NCBI RefSeq assembly: GCF_902148845.1
Contig: NC_043754.1
Location: forward strand, 21,197,431-21,261,430
Source: Salarias fasciatus
Lineage: Eukaryota; Chordata; Actinopteri; Blenniiformes; Blenniidae
DNA length: 64,000 nt
Direction of reading: 5' to 3'
Below the pieces are notes generated by a model that saw only the letters and a list, made by a program, of their open reading frames with translations, did not search any database and had not been told where the DNA came from. Below are positions 42,924 through 56,000 of the stretch, in pieces (positions within the stretch are counted from its first letter, which is position 1; each line of letters opens with the position of its first letter). Both the position numbers and the translations under genes were made by a program.

Positions 42924-45900
42924 TCCATCCCCCCCATTTTGCATCGGCGGCCCGTCGATGCCTCCGAGCAACGAAAAGGAGCTTACGAGCCCTGACGTGA
43001 TGGCGGTCGGACGACCGGCCTCGGGAGATTAAAGGGATTTTGGTGTTGACCAGCGGTTGGCCGTGTAGACCTACGCAATGATCCGCCAGAAGGAGCAGAA
43101 TTGTCAGCAGGATCTTCCACCAGTGGTGGCGCTGCAGAGGAGGTACTCGGGCCACCCTCTGATGGTTCCGGCCTCACCTGAACAGGTGGTGGAGCAACAG
43201 TGACCGGCGGGGATGATGGACCCGAAGCTGTTGGCTGTGGAGCCTGCAATCTCAAAAACAAATCACCCTCGAGAGGGGGTTCATCCTCCACTACGGGAAC
43301 TGCGGGCAAGATTGAGGGGCATACGACCGGAGCTGAAGCTGGTGCTTTGTCGCAAACCAGGGCCTTCAGCAGAGAATGATGCACCTTTTTAACTTTGTTC
43401 TCTTGGCCCACTGGGGCCACAGCGTACACAGTCCCATCCTCAGATGGGATTTGAACAACCACATGGGTCTCCGGACACCACAGGTCATGGGTCTTTTGAC
43501 GGCCTCTGATGCCGTAATTGCGTAACAGCACAAGCTGGCCCTCCTTAAGAGGGGCTTCTCACACATGCTGATCATGGTTGGCCTTTCTGCGTGCGGCAGC
43601 TAAACGCAACTTCTCTTGCGCTCCGTCAAAGGCCATTTGAAGGCGAGCTTGGTGCTCCCGCACCCACTCATGAATGCTTCCCTCCACCGGGTCTGGCACT
43701 TGACCCAGCAGGAAGTCAATCGGAAGACGTGGTTCCTGCCCAAACATTAGGAAAAATGGCGACTCGCCTGTTGACTGGTGAGGAGTCGTATTATACGCGT
43801 AGAGCACCTGAGGCAGGCATGAACACCAGTCCCTCTTACGGGACGTGGGCAGTGCACGCAGCAAATTATGAAGCGTCCGGTTGAAACGTTCGCACTGGCC
43901 ATTGCCAGCAGGATGATACGGCGTAGTGCGAGACTTCACAATCCCATACATGTTGCACAACTGCTGGATGAGTGCACTCTCAAAGTTACAGCCCTGGTCA
44001 GAATGGAGGCGTGCAGGGACGCCAAACTTTGCGAACCACTCTGTAACCAGGACCTGTGCCACGGTGGAGGCCAGCTGGTTGCGGGTTGGGACCGCCAAGG
44101 TGTACTTGCTGAAGACGTCTGTCATTACCAGAACATTCTCCAAGCCTGCTGGGGTTGGTTCCAGCAAGGTAAAGTCGACCGCCAAGATCTCGTTTGGCTT
44201 CGAAGCCAGTAAATGGCCCAGAAAAGCAGGGGCAGTGGGGTTGTTGTCCTTACTGAACTGACACCGTTCGCAAGTCCTACACCACTCGGTGACCTCACGG
44301 GTCATACTCGGCCAATAACAGCGGGAACGCAACAAAGCTGAAGTCCTCTCCACTCCTTGGTGCCCGTGTTCCTGATGGACCTGGTTTAAGACCTCCCCAA
44401 CCAGAGCCCTGGGCAGGAGCACTTGACACAAGGCCCCACCACCATCAGGGCGAAACACCTGCCGATACAACAACCGGCCAAACTCAACAAGCCGATCCCA
44501 TTGACTGAACAAAACAAGGGCGGGTTGGGAAAGAGTTTTCCGCTCCTCAGGAGTGGGCTTCCGCTGCTGCTTCCAGAAGGTCCAGATCTCCTGAATAACA
44601 GGATCAGCCTGCTGTAAGGCATAAAGGTCAGCTGGGGCAAGCGCGGGGAAGACAGTCATCACAGACTGCGTCACCTGAAGCCTGGTAGCTTGCAGCGCTT
44701 GCTGCAACGACAAGGGCAAAGGGGTGCCAGGGACGTCGAGGGTACTACCCTGGATGGTGGGTCGGGGTGACGGGACAAGGCATCCGCATTTTTGTTAGAC
44801 TTTCCTGATTTGTATCTCAGCTCAAAATCAAAGGAAGCTAACTGGGACGCCCAGCGTTGCTCAACCGCCCCGAGTTTTGCAGTGGCCAGATGGCTTAACG
44901 GATTATTATCGGTGAAGACAACACACTTTTGACCAAGCAAGTATTCCCTAAACTTGTCTGTCATGGCCCACTTGAGCACCAACAGTTCTAATTTCATAGA
45001 ACTATAGTTGGACATATTGCGCTCAGGGGGCCTGAGACCACGACTAGCATAGGCAATGGGTCTCACCATGCCTGCCTGCTCTTGAGAGAGCACCGCCCCC
45101 AGGCTGAGGTGACTTGTGTCTACCTCCAAGATGAAGGGCAATGAAAAGTCAGCATACGCGAGGACCGGGGTGCTAATGAGCTTTGCCTTTAGGGCGTCAA
45201 AGCTTTCCTGGCAGTCATCACCCCAGAAATCAACACTGCCTGGAGGGGATTTCTTTTTAGACTTCCCAGAATGTTCAGCAACCCTGCGGTGCAATGGGGC
45301 AGCCAATTTCGCGAATCCATCAACAAATCGTCGGTAATAGCTTGCAAACCCCAGAAACGAGCGAAGCTCAGAGACATTGGTGGGGACTGGCCAGTTTGCA
45401 ACCGCCTCAATTTTCCCAGGGTCGGGGGCCACGCCCTCGCAAGAAATTACATGGCCCAAGTAACTAACTTGACGCTGGAAAAAGCTGCACTTTGCAAGCT
45501 TAACTTTCAGCCCTTCATTGTGTAGCCTACCCAACACCTGATCTAGCCTCTCCAGATGCTGTTCAATACTAGACGAAAACACCACAATGTCATCTAGGTA
45601 AAGGAGCAACGACTGGCCCTGTTGGTCACCAAAGATTCTTTGCATTAGTCTTTGGAAGGTGCTGGGTGCATTGCATAACCCAAATGGCATACGATTCCAT
45701 TCGAAAAGGCCGAATGGGGTGCAAAAAGCTGTCTTAGCGCGATCGGCCTCTGTAACTGGAACTTGATTATACCCACTGGCCAAATCCATTGTCGAAAACC
45801 AGCAGGCTCCGCTCAGCGAATCAAGGGACTCTTCGATTCGGGGAAGGGGAAACGCGTCCTTCCGTGTCTTGGCATTAAGCTGGCGATAGTCAACGCAGAG

Positions 45901-48313
45901 ACGCAAACTGCCGTCTTTCTTGCGGACTAACACGATAGGGGACGCGTACGGGCTTGAACTCTCCCTGATGATCTGTGCCCTGAGCAACTGGTTAATGTGT
46001 TCCTTCACCAGTTCATACTCTGAAGGCGGGATGCGGCGGTATCGCTGCCGCACAGGCACATCATCAAGAAGGGGGATGTCATGAGTGATCAGGTTGGTAC
46101 ACCCCAAATCCTGATGATGAGTAGCAAACACGGAAATATGCTTCCTCAACAAGGACCGCACCTGTTCCTGTTCGCAGGTGGATAGAGCAGACAGGTTTAA
46201 GGTGTCGATCGGATCAGGTGCCGGAGCTGCCGATGTCTGAGAAGCAACCGTGACAGCGACCGATGGGAGCTCAGTTACACCGGCAGGGAGACTAACTACA
46301 TTCACGGTGTCCAATGTGCCCACCAAGGTACGGGGATAAAGGAGGACGTCATTGTCCCCGACGTTCACTACGGGAACAAAAGCCGTTCCTCGAACCACCT
46401 GAACCAGGGCCGGCGAGGCCAACAATCCAGCAGGCAAACCCAAGTCCAGCGGTTCAAACAGGACAGTAGTCCCCGAGTACTGTTCAGAGCAAGTAGCTGG
46501 TATTATTTTAATTGCACCTGCTGGAACCCGGACTGCCCCTTTCCCTCTGACCCTGACTTTACCTGGGTCCTCTCGAAGAGGTCGAACGTTAGCGGTATGA
46601 CATTTCTGGAAGGCATCCAACAACGGGGTAGGGGACTCAGTGACAGGGGCTGTATCGAACAACGCAGCCCCATACTGTCCAAAGAGCTGTAGATAACACT
46701 TACGGAGAACATTCATCCCCAAAACACCAGGAACCTGCGGAGTACCACTGGGAGGGTCTTTAACGACTAACACTCCACAGTGGGGCATCACCGAACCACA
46801 AAGCTCAATCGTCAGCTCCAAATAACCAATATAAGGAATTGCCAGGCCATTGGCCGCTCTTAGCTGTAGCCAATGACAGGCTTTCAAGCGTTCTTCTCCC
46901 CAAGGCTCAAAGTGCGCGTGAAAGAAACTCTCCGTAATAGTGGAAACCATTGATCCCGTGTCCACCAGGCATTGCACCTTTACACCTGCCATATCAACTT
47001 CAACGTGTGGGCACGACGAAATCAATTTGGGGACGTCCACTAGTTTGTGAACAGTGTTGGTTGAGCCCAAATGTGCCCCACCCGAGCTTTGGCTCTGAAG
47101 CGCGGTGGGTGCTAGTTTTCCGGCGGCTGCTGGGGGCGGGCCTGCACAGAGCGGGGAACCCGAGGGCCATCACAGTCTCTGGCATAATGACCAGGCTGCT
47201 GGCATCGCTGACATATGATGGGACCCTGACGGGGTGAGCGACTGCGCTGCGGAGCAGAGGTTTGTAAGAGCACAATGCTCCGAGTTAACAGGACCAACTG
47301 TTCCTGTTGGTTTTTCAGCAGTTCTTTCATCTTGCGTACCTCTGATCGTGTGGGAGTAGTCTCCATCTGGTGGCCACTACGCATAGCGTACTGTATGCCA
47401 AGTGCTGAGGGCACTTACTCCGGCCCCGCATACCAGCTGGTAACCCTTCCAGTTCCCATCTCATTGCCTCCCCCCTGACTTCAAGCATCGTTGCCCGCGG
47501 GTGTTGGCGCGCATATTTTTTTAATTCGCGACGCAAAGAACCATCCAATACATGTTCAATGAACTGATCGCGCAATAGTGCTTCAGCGTTTGGAACATCC
47601 CCAGGGGCCTGTTGTTTAACCCTCTCCATGAGACCAAGCAAAGCGAGAGAAAACTCCACAAGAGTCTCCCCTTCTTGCTGTCTCCTGGAGAAGAAGGCCT
47701 CCTGCAACGCAACGTAGGACTCAGTACAGCCATAAAGCTCTTGGAGGATAGAAACAATCTGGGCAGGGTCCCCTCGTTCTGTAGTAGAACGGTATTTAAT
47801 CTCATCCCGTGCCTCTCCCTCCAAGTGATCGAATAAAAAGAATGCCTGTTCTGCGGGTGACAGGTGCCAAGCCCTCATGCAGGCCTGTGCCTCCTCTACC
47901 CACTCGCCGATGCTGATCCCGGTCCTTCCCCTAAACATGGGACATTTACGGTCCCTAGGTATAAAGACTAACCTTTCCGTAACTGGGGCGGCAGGTGGGT
48001 TAGGAGCAACAGAGGCTGCCGAGGTCCCGGCGCTGGAGCTGGCTGAAGCAGGGGCGCGATCCATGCGCAGCCTCTCATTGTCGGCTTGAAGCTGAGCAAC
48101 CAAATCCCTTAGCTGCTGTAGCTCCTCCTCCATGGCTACAGACGCTCTTTACAATGAGATGCTCAGAGTGATGGCTGCTGTTTTGCCCTTCCAATAACAA
48201 AAGACAGAAGAAAATTATTAATGCTGCTTGGGACACACAGTAACAATACAATGCACACACTCAACAAAACAAGCCTCCACCTCGACACAGTAAATCCTGC
48301 CGACAACGCCAAA

Positions 48314-48464
48314 TGTGACGCGGAGTGGTAATGGAGTTTGTCAATTTCTCTATCTAAACAAAGCCAACAACGCCACCCCAGGAATTGCACCTGGAGAATT
48401 ACCATACTTTATTATAACAGTCTCTTTTTAAAAGGCCAAGAATCTAAAATAATGAAGCTTCTTA

Positions 48465-48526
<62 letters not shown>

Positions 48527-49346
48527 ACGGTGAAAAAGGGGACTAGGAGCTGGGGCTTAACCGTGACTGGGGAGGGGGAGAACCAAAGGGGGGTAGAAAC
48601 CTTAAACTAAGGAAAAAAACACAAAGACTCAACACAGCAAACCAAAAAAAAGAAGTGCACCACAAACTAAACGGGACGACCACCACCAGGGGGAATCCAC
48701 CACCACCACCACTTGACTCCACCACCAGCTCCTAGAAAAGAACAAAACAAATATTACAATTTATATAAAGAAAAAAAATGAATTTCAGTTTTCCCACAAT
48801 GAAGGGGGGGATAAACAGTGTCCCGATTGCGCAGCCTTCCTTCGGCGAGACTGCAGCAGCATACGTCAAACCCTCCCTGTAGTTGAACGAGGCGCTGTCC
48901 TAGCGGCGGCCACACTGAGCGCAGGGAGAGGTTACGAGCAGTTCAGGCTGCGACAGGACAGGTCTGCACAGCAGCAAGCAGCAACAGCGGAGTACAAAAG
49001 CAACAAGCAACAGATAATTGGCCGCGGAGGATCGAGGCGGGGCAAAACAGCAGCACGTCACTTTTGAGCTGAAATGCAGCTCCTCAGAGAGGCTCGAGCC
49101 GAGAGCTACACCGGTTGCCAGCGATCGTGCCGCGAGAGGCATAGGTCCGCGTCTGTGTGCGTGACTGTCCGTGCTGCCGTGAGGCACCGAAGAACACGGA
49201 AGTGAAACGCCGGCAGGCGGGCAGATGCGTGACGTCAAAGGGGCAGACCAAGAAACGGCACTTTTATGGATCACCAGCTGGCGCAAGTGGCCAATGAGGG
49301 CCCAGGCCCTCAATTGAAATCCCACCTCCAACCACGTAATGCCACA
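48314..49346 (-). repeat. 5' LTR of the gypsy element (1,033 bp)
   Basis: Same ends as the partner LTR; carries a longer (CA)n tract at about 48468-48524. Open frames inside both LTRs (for example the Gly/Val/Phe-rich 60-residue frame) are not genes. Confidence 0.92.
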
Positions 49347-52288
49347 CTTGCATGACTGAAGCATGCGAAGCCCAGCAGAGCTCTCTCCCTCCCTCCCGCC
49401 GCTGTCTCATAAAGCGGAGTGTCGAGGTGAGTGGCGCACGCGACGGCGCCCGGGCACCCTAGCGAGCAGCAGCGCGGCATCTCTGCTGCCACGCTCGCTC
49501 CGCCGGCAGCCTCCCACCACCACCTGAAGCAGCGCCTCCCGCACGAGACGAGTCTCTCTCTTGTCGACCCTGAGGTCCCTGATAGCGATGCCCGTAGTTC
49601 GGGTCCACCTAATCAGGACCGTCCTGGGACTGATGGCTGCGGCCCACCCGGTGGTTCGATTGGGCCTTCTGCATATGCGTAGGCTCCAACCGTGGTTCAG
49701 TCGCCTCCGCCTCTAAGAGAAACAAGACGGACACAGAAAGGTCTTGATCCCGCCCCAGGTGCGTCAGGATCTCCTCTTCTGGATGGATCCTGCTCTCCTT
49801 ATGCAAGGAGTCCCCATGGGTTGCGTGTCGCATCACGTCAAGGTGTTCACGGATGCGTCTCTTACAGGTTGGGGAGGCACCTTAGGCCACCTCGCGGTGG
49901 GCAGTGCCTGGGACTCCACAGCCATTCACATCAATGTGCTGGAAATGACAGGAGTGCAGCAGGTTCTGCTCCATTTCCAAGCCAGTCTGCAGGACAGCCA
50001 TGTGCTCGTCAGGTCGGACAACACCATGGTGGTGGCGTACCTGAACAGGCAAGGGGGGACGCGGTCTCCCCCACTACATCGCAACGCGGCAGAGATCCTA
50101 CTGTGGGCGGACCGGCACCTGTCCTCTCTGAAAGCATGACACGTGCCCAGGGCTCTCAACGTTAGCACGGACAGGATGTCCCGGGGAGGACCACTCCACG
50201 AGGAGTGGGGCCTTTCCCTGTGGGTGGCAGCCCGACTCTGGCGTAGACCTGTGGCAGACCTTTCCGCCAGTGCAGAGAACGCATAGTGCCCACTCTGGTT
50301 CTCGCTCAGGTCGTCAGAAGGACCCCTCTAGGGGTAGATGCATTCGCGCACAGTGTCTGGCCTCCGGGCCTCCTGTATGCATTGCCTCCGACCTGCCTCT
50401 TGGCCCCGTTGCTGTGCAGGGTGAGGATGCAGAGCCTCCACGGTATTGTGGTGGCCCCGGACACCCCGAGGGCTCGGTGGTTCCCGGACCTGGTCCACTT
50501 GGCAGTCGGAGACCCGTGGCCCATCCCCAACGGGCCTGACGCTTTACTGCAGGCAGGGGGCACCCTCAAGTCTCGCCCCGTCCTGGAGACTCTTGGCCTG
50601 GAAGCTGAGAGGGTGAGACCAGTGGGACTAGATCTCCCCCGGCGGTGGTTTCCACCATCCAGAGTGCCAGGGCCCCCTCTACTGTCAAGGCATACAGGCC
50701 TCAGTGGCATCTCTTCATGTCGTGGTGCTTGGAGAGGGGTCTAGACCCTGTCTCCTGCGCTATCGGTGGGGTGTTGGAGTTTCTGCAGGCTCTACTGGAC
50801 AGTGGTCGCATTGCATCCACTCTCGCGGTGTTTGCATCGGCCATTGCGTTGGGCCATGACGGCTTCAGCTGTTTTTCTGTGCGCAGTCACCAGCTGGTGA
50901 AGTGGTTTCTGCATGGGGCATGTCGGCTGCGGCCGCCCCCTACGCATGTGGTTTCCCCGTGGGACCTCCTCACGGTGTTGGATGGTCTGAGGGAGCCCCC
51001 CCTTCGAGCCTTTGGAGCAGGCGGAGGACCGCTTTCTCTCCTTTAAGGTTGCCCTTCTGTTGGCGCTGGCATCCGCCAAGAGGTTTGGGGATCTCTGCAC
51101 CCTCCTGCATGGTGTTCAGTCGGGATGGGGGACTGATGCATCTTTGGCCTAACCCGGCCTTTTATTCCAAGGTGATCACTTCGGACTTCCGGTCGAGAGT
51201 GATCCAGATCAGGACACTTGGCTCCTTGCCTGGCTTGTCTGGTGATGACCCGCGGCTGTGTTTGCTGTGTCCGGTCAGGGCTCTGTGTTGCTACATTGAG
51301 CGCACAGCTGGCTTTCGCACTGCGGACCAGCTGTTTGTGTGGTTTGGGACCAGGGGGCGTAGAGCCCCGCTGTCCTCCCAGTGTCTCGCCCACTGGGTCG
51401 GGGCGCTATCGCAGCTGCCTACGAGGCGCTGAATCACCCGCCGCCAGCGGTGATTCGCGCTCATTCCACAAGGAGCATGGCTGCCTTCTGCGACCCTATG
51501 CAGAGGTGTCACGGTGGGTGACATCTGCCAGGCTGCCTCCTGGGCATCCGCGTCCACCTTTGTGCGTTCATATCTGATGGATATGTGCTCTGTGACACTG
51601 TGGTCATGTCAGTTTTCAGCGAGAACAGGAATTCTGTCGCTTAATTGTGATGGCTCTCATCCAGTCTGGCTTCTGCTTCCCTGGGGGGGGGGTCCAGATC
51701 GGGCGTGGTTTACCGCCTGCCGTTGTGACTTGGGTTTCGGCCGGCGTGTGTGTGCCATTGTTACAGTGCTTAGACACTTCTGCGGGTGACACCTCAACGC
51801 GAGGCTGCCTGCCGCTGATGTCTTGGAGGTTAATGTGGCCATACTGGGCGTACGGCCCACCTACTTCCTTTTTCAACACCAATCCTTTCAGCACGCCAGC
51901 TGGGAGTCCATTCATCCCTATGGCCTCCGCCTTGGTGAGTACCAATAGCGAAGCCCATAGGTGGGCTAAGCACCACACGAAGTAGAATTAGTAGTTACTA
52001 AAAGTAACTCCAGTTCTACGAGTGTGTGCGTGCCCACCTACCTGCAGGCCCAGCTGTCTTGCTTCCTTTTAACTGGGTGTTTCAGAAGAAGGAAGTGGAG
52101 CAGGCGCACGCTGATTACATGTCCTTGGTGAAGGGCGTGGCAGTGTGCCAGCACGCGTATGGGATTGGTGCATCGGTTTCGGATTTGTCTCAGTGGTTGG
52201 CTGGCGCCAGAGGTGAGTACCAATATCGAAGCACGTAGGTGGGCGCACACACACACGTAGAAATGGAGATACTTTTAGTAACTACTAA
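49347..52288 (+). mobile_element. DIRS-like tyrosine-recombinase retrotransposon fossil
   Basis: Plus-strand remains of a DIRS-type element. Parts: an RNase H-like domain at about 49744-50139 (VFTDASLTGWGG and VRSDNTMVVAYLNRQGG), then a tyrosine recombinase region from about 50645 to 51577 (STVKAYRPQWHLFMSWC style N-domain), then a complex 3' end at 51960-52288 in which an AGTAGTTACTAAAAGTAACT word and its reverse complement lie 270 bp apart, matching the split terminal repeats of this family. The front part, including most of gag and reverse transcriptase, is not seen. It is broken at several points and old. It abuts duplication copy B at its right end. Confidence 0.8.
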
Positions 52289-52530
52289 TTTCGCTCTGTA
52301 CTCCCCGTACAGAAGCTCCTGAAGAGCAATTAGGTGAAAACTCAAGGTGTTTACTGTCCTCACAGACCGCTGTTATCTACATAGCTGCTTCTCATTCTGT
52401 CTCTTGCTCAGTAACAACATTTGTCAGACTTATCAATGATTTCCTTCTTCGTCATTCTAAAGAATAAAGCAAGTCTTCTCCTTGGTGTCAGGCCAGTATG
52501 TTGATTCAGAAGGGCGTCATCTGGTGACCT

Positions 52531-53007
52531 TGTCATGGCCAGCCCCCCGGCCTCCTCGTAGGGAGGCCGTTTGTTTGTTTTTCAGGTGGGCGGCACTGGA
52601 GCGGGTTTTCGGAGGCGTGGTTCCAGCTCATCAGCCAGATGAGGGTCAGCTGCTCTCGTCCCTATTTAAGTGGCGTCCTTGGCTGGAATCGGCGCTGGAT
52701 CTTAACCTCTGCTACAGTGTGTTAGACGTGCCTGCTTCGACCTGCTCTCGTGATCTGTGAATTCACCTTTTTTTCCCTCTGCTCGCAGTCTGGGGATCCG
52801 CTCCGCCTGCCGCTCCTGCCGCCTGCCTGCTCCTAGTTCCTCCGGACTCGGATCCAACCTTGGACTGAAAATTGCCGAGAGTCATCCTGGACCCAGCTTG
52901 GTCCGGCTCAGCCTCTGGACTCACCTTTTGTTCAAATAAATCCTTTTTTACCCGCCATCTGTTCTCCCATGTCGTCTGCGCCTGAGCCTCCGACCCCACC
53001 CGTAACA
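52531..53007 (+). mobile_element. Solo LTR, 477 bp, 5-bp target duplication
   Basis: Starts TGTCATGGCCAGCCCCCC and ends CCCGTAACA; GACCT flanks both sides (52526-52530, 53008-53012). It has a TATTTAAG box-like word at about 52663 and AAATAAATCC near the 3' part, as expected for an LTR promoter and poly(A) signal. Copy A lacks it near 30745. Confidence 0.85.
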
Positions 53008-53072
53008 GACCTTATGTCATTTGATTTATAAATCCAGCTACCTGTTGCACCATTTTAAGTGCACACATTGAT

Positions 53073-56000
53073 GGTAACGCTTCCTTTTACAGTACGGTAA
53101 TTACCATGTATTAACAGAGTAATTGCAGGGTAAGTACCATGTAATAAGGAGAAGTTACTGTAAAATTACCATGTAATTAAAGGGTAACTATGTTGCTAAT
53201 TACCTAGCACTTTTAGAGTAATTACCAAGCCAATTCCAGGCAAATACCAAGTAACTACCTGGTAGTAAGTATTAATTACTGGGTAATAATAATGTATATA
53301 GCAACTATGTCGGTAATTGCCAAGTACTTACTAAGTAATTGCTAAGTAATTACCATGTAATCATTGGGAAATGTAGACTTGTTACTAGGTATTACTAGGT
53401 ACTGCTAGGTGTGTACGCTATGTATTTCCCTATTAGTCAAGTGTTTTTTACTACTTACCTGGTAACTTCTTAGTATTTCCCAGTAACTACAACATTTACC
53501 TGGTAATTACGGTTGAACTGTAGACTACTGCAAAAAGAAGTGAGGCCTGTTTCCACACTATTACCTGGTAACTACTTATCCGTTACCCAGGAACTCCAAA
53601 AATATCTACCTGGAAATTACATAGTTATTAAAGTGGATTTGTACTGTAAAAGGAAGTGAGGTCTGTTTCCATGTTATTACCTGGTAATTACTCAGTATTT
53701 AGCCTGTTACTCGGAAACTTTCACATTACCCCACACACTTGCACCAAAAATGCAGCAAACCCGTCAGTGTCTGTGATACAGTCTCTGAACAGCACACTGT
53801 ATCTGTCAGGAGATCAGAGTTTCCATCAAAACCACCATCACCAGCCATCACATTACATTAAGATGAACGCATTATTATTACACTTCCTCACTCCAAACAC
53901 CTCACTGTGACAGACATGCAAAAACAAGAGAGCTGCCAAAGATAAACATTTTAATCAAATGGAGTTCAACTTCTTATAAAACAATTTACAAAACAGTGCA
54001 CATTTTTAGCAGTCAGGCACCTTTTTTTTTTTTTTAAGAAACAGAACAGATTTCTTTTGCAAAAAACAAAATACAAATAACAGTGATAAACAATCACTAT
54101 AAATCAACATTAATAATTACACTGCTCCAGTCTTGTCAATTCACATCATGTGTTTTCTGCAGACCCGTCTGGTCTACAGGAACCCTTGATCTCCATCATC
54201 CCGAATACCCAGGACCGCCGTCGCCAGGTGTTGTCACGTTGTCCACGTCCAGACTTGTACCTCCCTCGGCGTGATGGAAACGAGGACAGCACAACTGTTC
54301 CTTCTTAATGCTCAGGGTTTATTCACTGTAACACCCAAACCCCAAACGTGAGAGCTGAAAACATACAAATATATATTTTAATAAACAGAAACTTACACAA
54401 TAAAGAAATATACACATTGCTGAAAACACAAATATCTTTAAACCTTCAAACATACACATGAAACCGACATTACAACCGAAACATTCACCCAAGCCTGAAC
54501 ATGAGACCACAGCCACCCAGCACCAGCTGCAGAGCTCCACACTACCACCACGATAATGATCAGTAAAACACCAAGCAACACAGAAATATACACACCTCAC
54601 TGGCTGCTTCACACTGTAAGCCATTTGTTTTTGCTCTTTTTACATACTTTTTGGAGCGTTTTCTCTCTCTCCACGTTTGTGTGCACCACTTAATGTGGTC
54701 CTACCCGGAACGTCTGCAGAGGGTGAGTTCCGCCACTCGGTGATATTTATATTTAATTAAATTTCGGTTCTACCTCGACTGAGAGAAAGCTTATTTATGG
54801 CAGTACGTCTGCAGACACTTGGTGATATGGTGATATTTATATTTAATTAAATTTCGGTTCCTACTCTAATGAGAGAAAGCGTGTTTACGGCGGAACGTTC
54901 CGGGTAGGACCACATTAAGTGATGCACAGATAAACGCGGAGAGAGAAAATAAGAACAAAAAACTCCGTGAAAAGAGCAAAAACAAACGGCTTACCTCCTT
55001 TACAATGTGAAGCAGCCAGTGAGGTGTGTATATTTCCTTTTGCTTGGTGTTTTATTGATCATTCTAGTGGTGGTAGTGTGGAGCTCTGCAGCTGGTGCTG
55101 GGTGGCTGCGGTTCAGGCTTGGGTGAATGTTTCGGTTGTAATGTCGGTTTCATGTGTATATTTGAAGGTTTAAAGATATTTGTGTTTTGTGCAAAGTTTC
55201 TGTTTATTAATATGTATATTTGTATGTTTTCAGCTCTCACGTTTGGGGTTTGGGTGTTAAAGTGAATAAACCCTGAGCATTAAGAAGGAACAGTAGTGCT
55301 GTCCTCGTTTCCATCACGCCGAGGGAGGTACAAGTCTGGACGTGGACAATGTGACAACACCTGGCGATGGCGGTCCTGGGTATTCGGGATGATGGAGATC
55401 AAGGGTTCCTGTAGACCAGACGGGTCTGCAGAAAACACATGATGATGTGAATTCACAAGACTGGAGCAGTGTGCTTATTAATGTTGATTTATAGTGATTG
55501 TTTATCAATGTTTTTTGTATTTTGTTTTTTGCAAAAGAAATCTGTTCTGTTTCTTAAAAAAAAAAAAGGTGCCTGACTGCTAAAAATGTGCACTGTTTTG
55601 TAAATTGTTTTATAAGAAGTTGAACTCCATTTGATTAAAATGTTTATCTTTGGCAGCTCTCTTGTTTTTGCATGTCTGTCACAGTGAGGTGTTTGGAGTG
55701 AGGAAGTGTAATAATAATGCGTTCATCTTAATGTAATGTGATGGCTGGTGATGGTGGTTTTGATAGAAACTCTGATCTCCTGACAGATACAGTGTGCTGT
55801 TCAGAGACTGTATCACAGACACTGACGGGTTTGCTGCATTTTTGGTGCAAGTGTGTGGGGTAATGTGAAAGTTTCCGAGTAACAGGCTAAATACTGAGTA
55901 ATTACCAGGTAATAACATGGAAACAGACCTCACTTCCTTTTACAGTACAAATCCACTTTAATAACTATGTAATTTCCAGGTAAATATATTTCTATTCACT

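Larger units (their letters stand above)
41808..49346 (-). mobile_element. Ty3/gypsy LTR retrotransposon, nearly whole
   Basis: Minus-strand element with LTRs at 48314-49346 (5') and 41808-42923 (3'), flanked by CTTG on both sides (41804-41807, 49347-49350). In element order: primer-binding region TTTGGCGTTGTCGGCAGG next to the 5' LTR, gag with a CCHC knuckle (CQRCQQPGHYARDC) at about 48133-47110, protease (LVDTGSM) and reverse transcriptase/RNase H (LLYLDDIVVFSSS) in 47070-44671, integrase with an HHCC zinc finger (CRTCERCQF) in 44719-43559, a further C-terminal part to 42983, and a G-rich polypurine tract next to the 3' LTR. It looks almost whole with few breaks and young, since the aligned parts of the LTRs are nearly identical. 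It sits inside an older DIRS-like element. Confidence 0.92.

Noticed and set aside
53656-55933. The same 84-residue open frame in both arms of the fold-back element (53656-53910 plus, 55679-55933 minus)
   Set aside because: The identity follows from the palindrome itself, not from coding constraint; no domain is recognisable.
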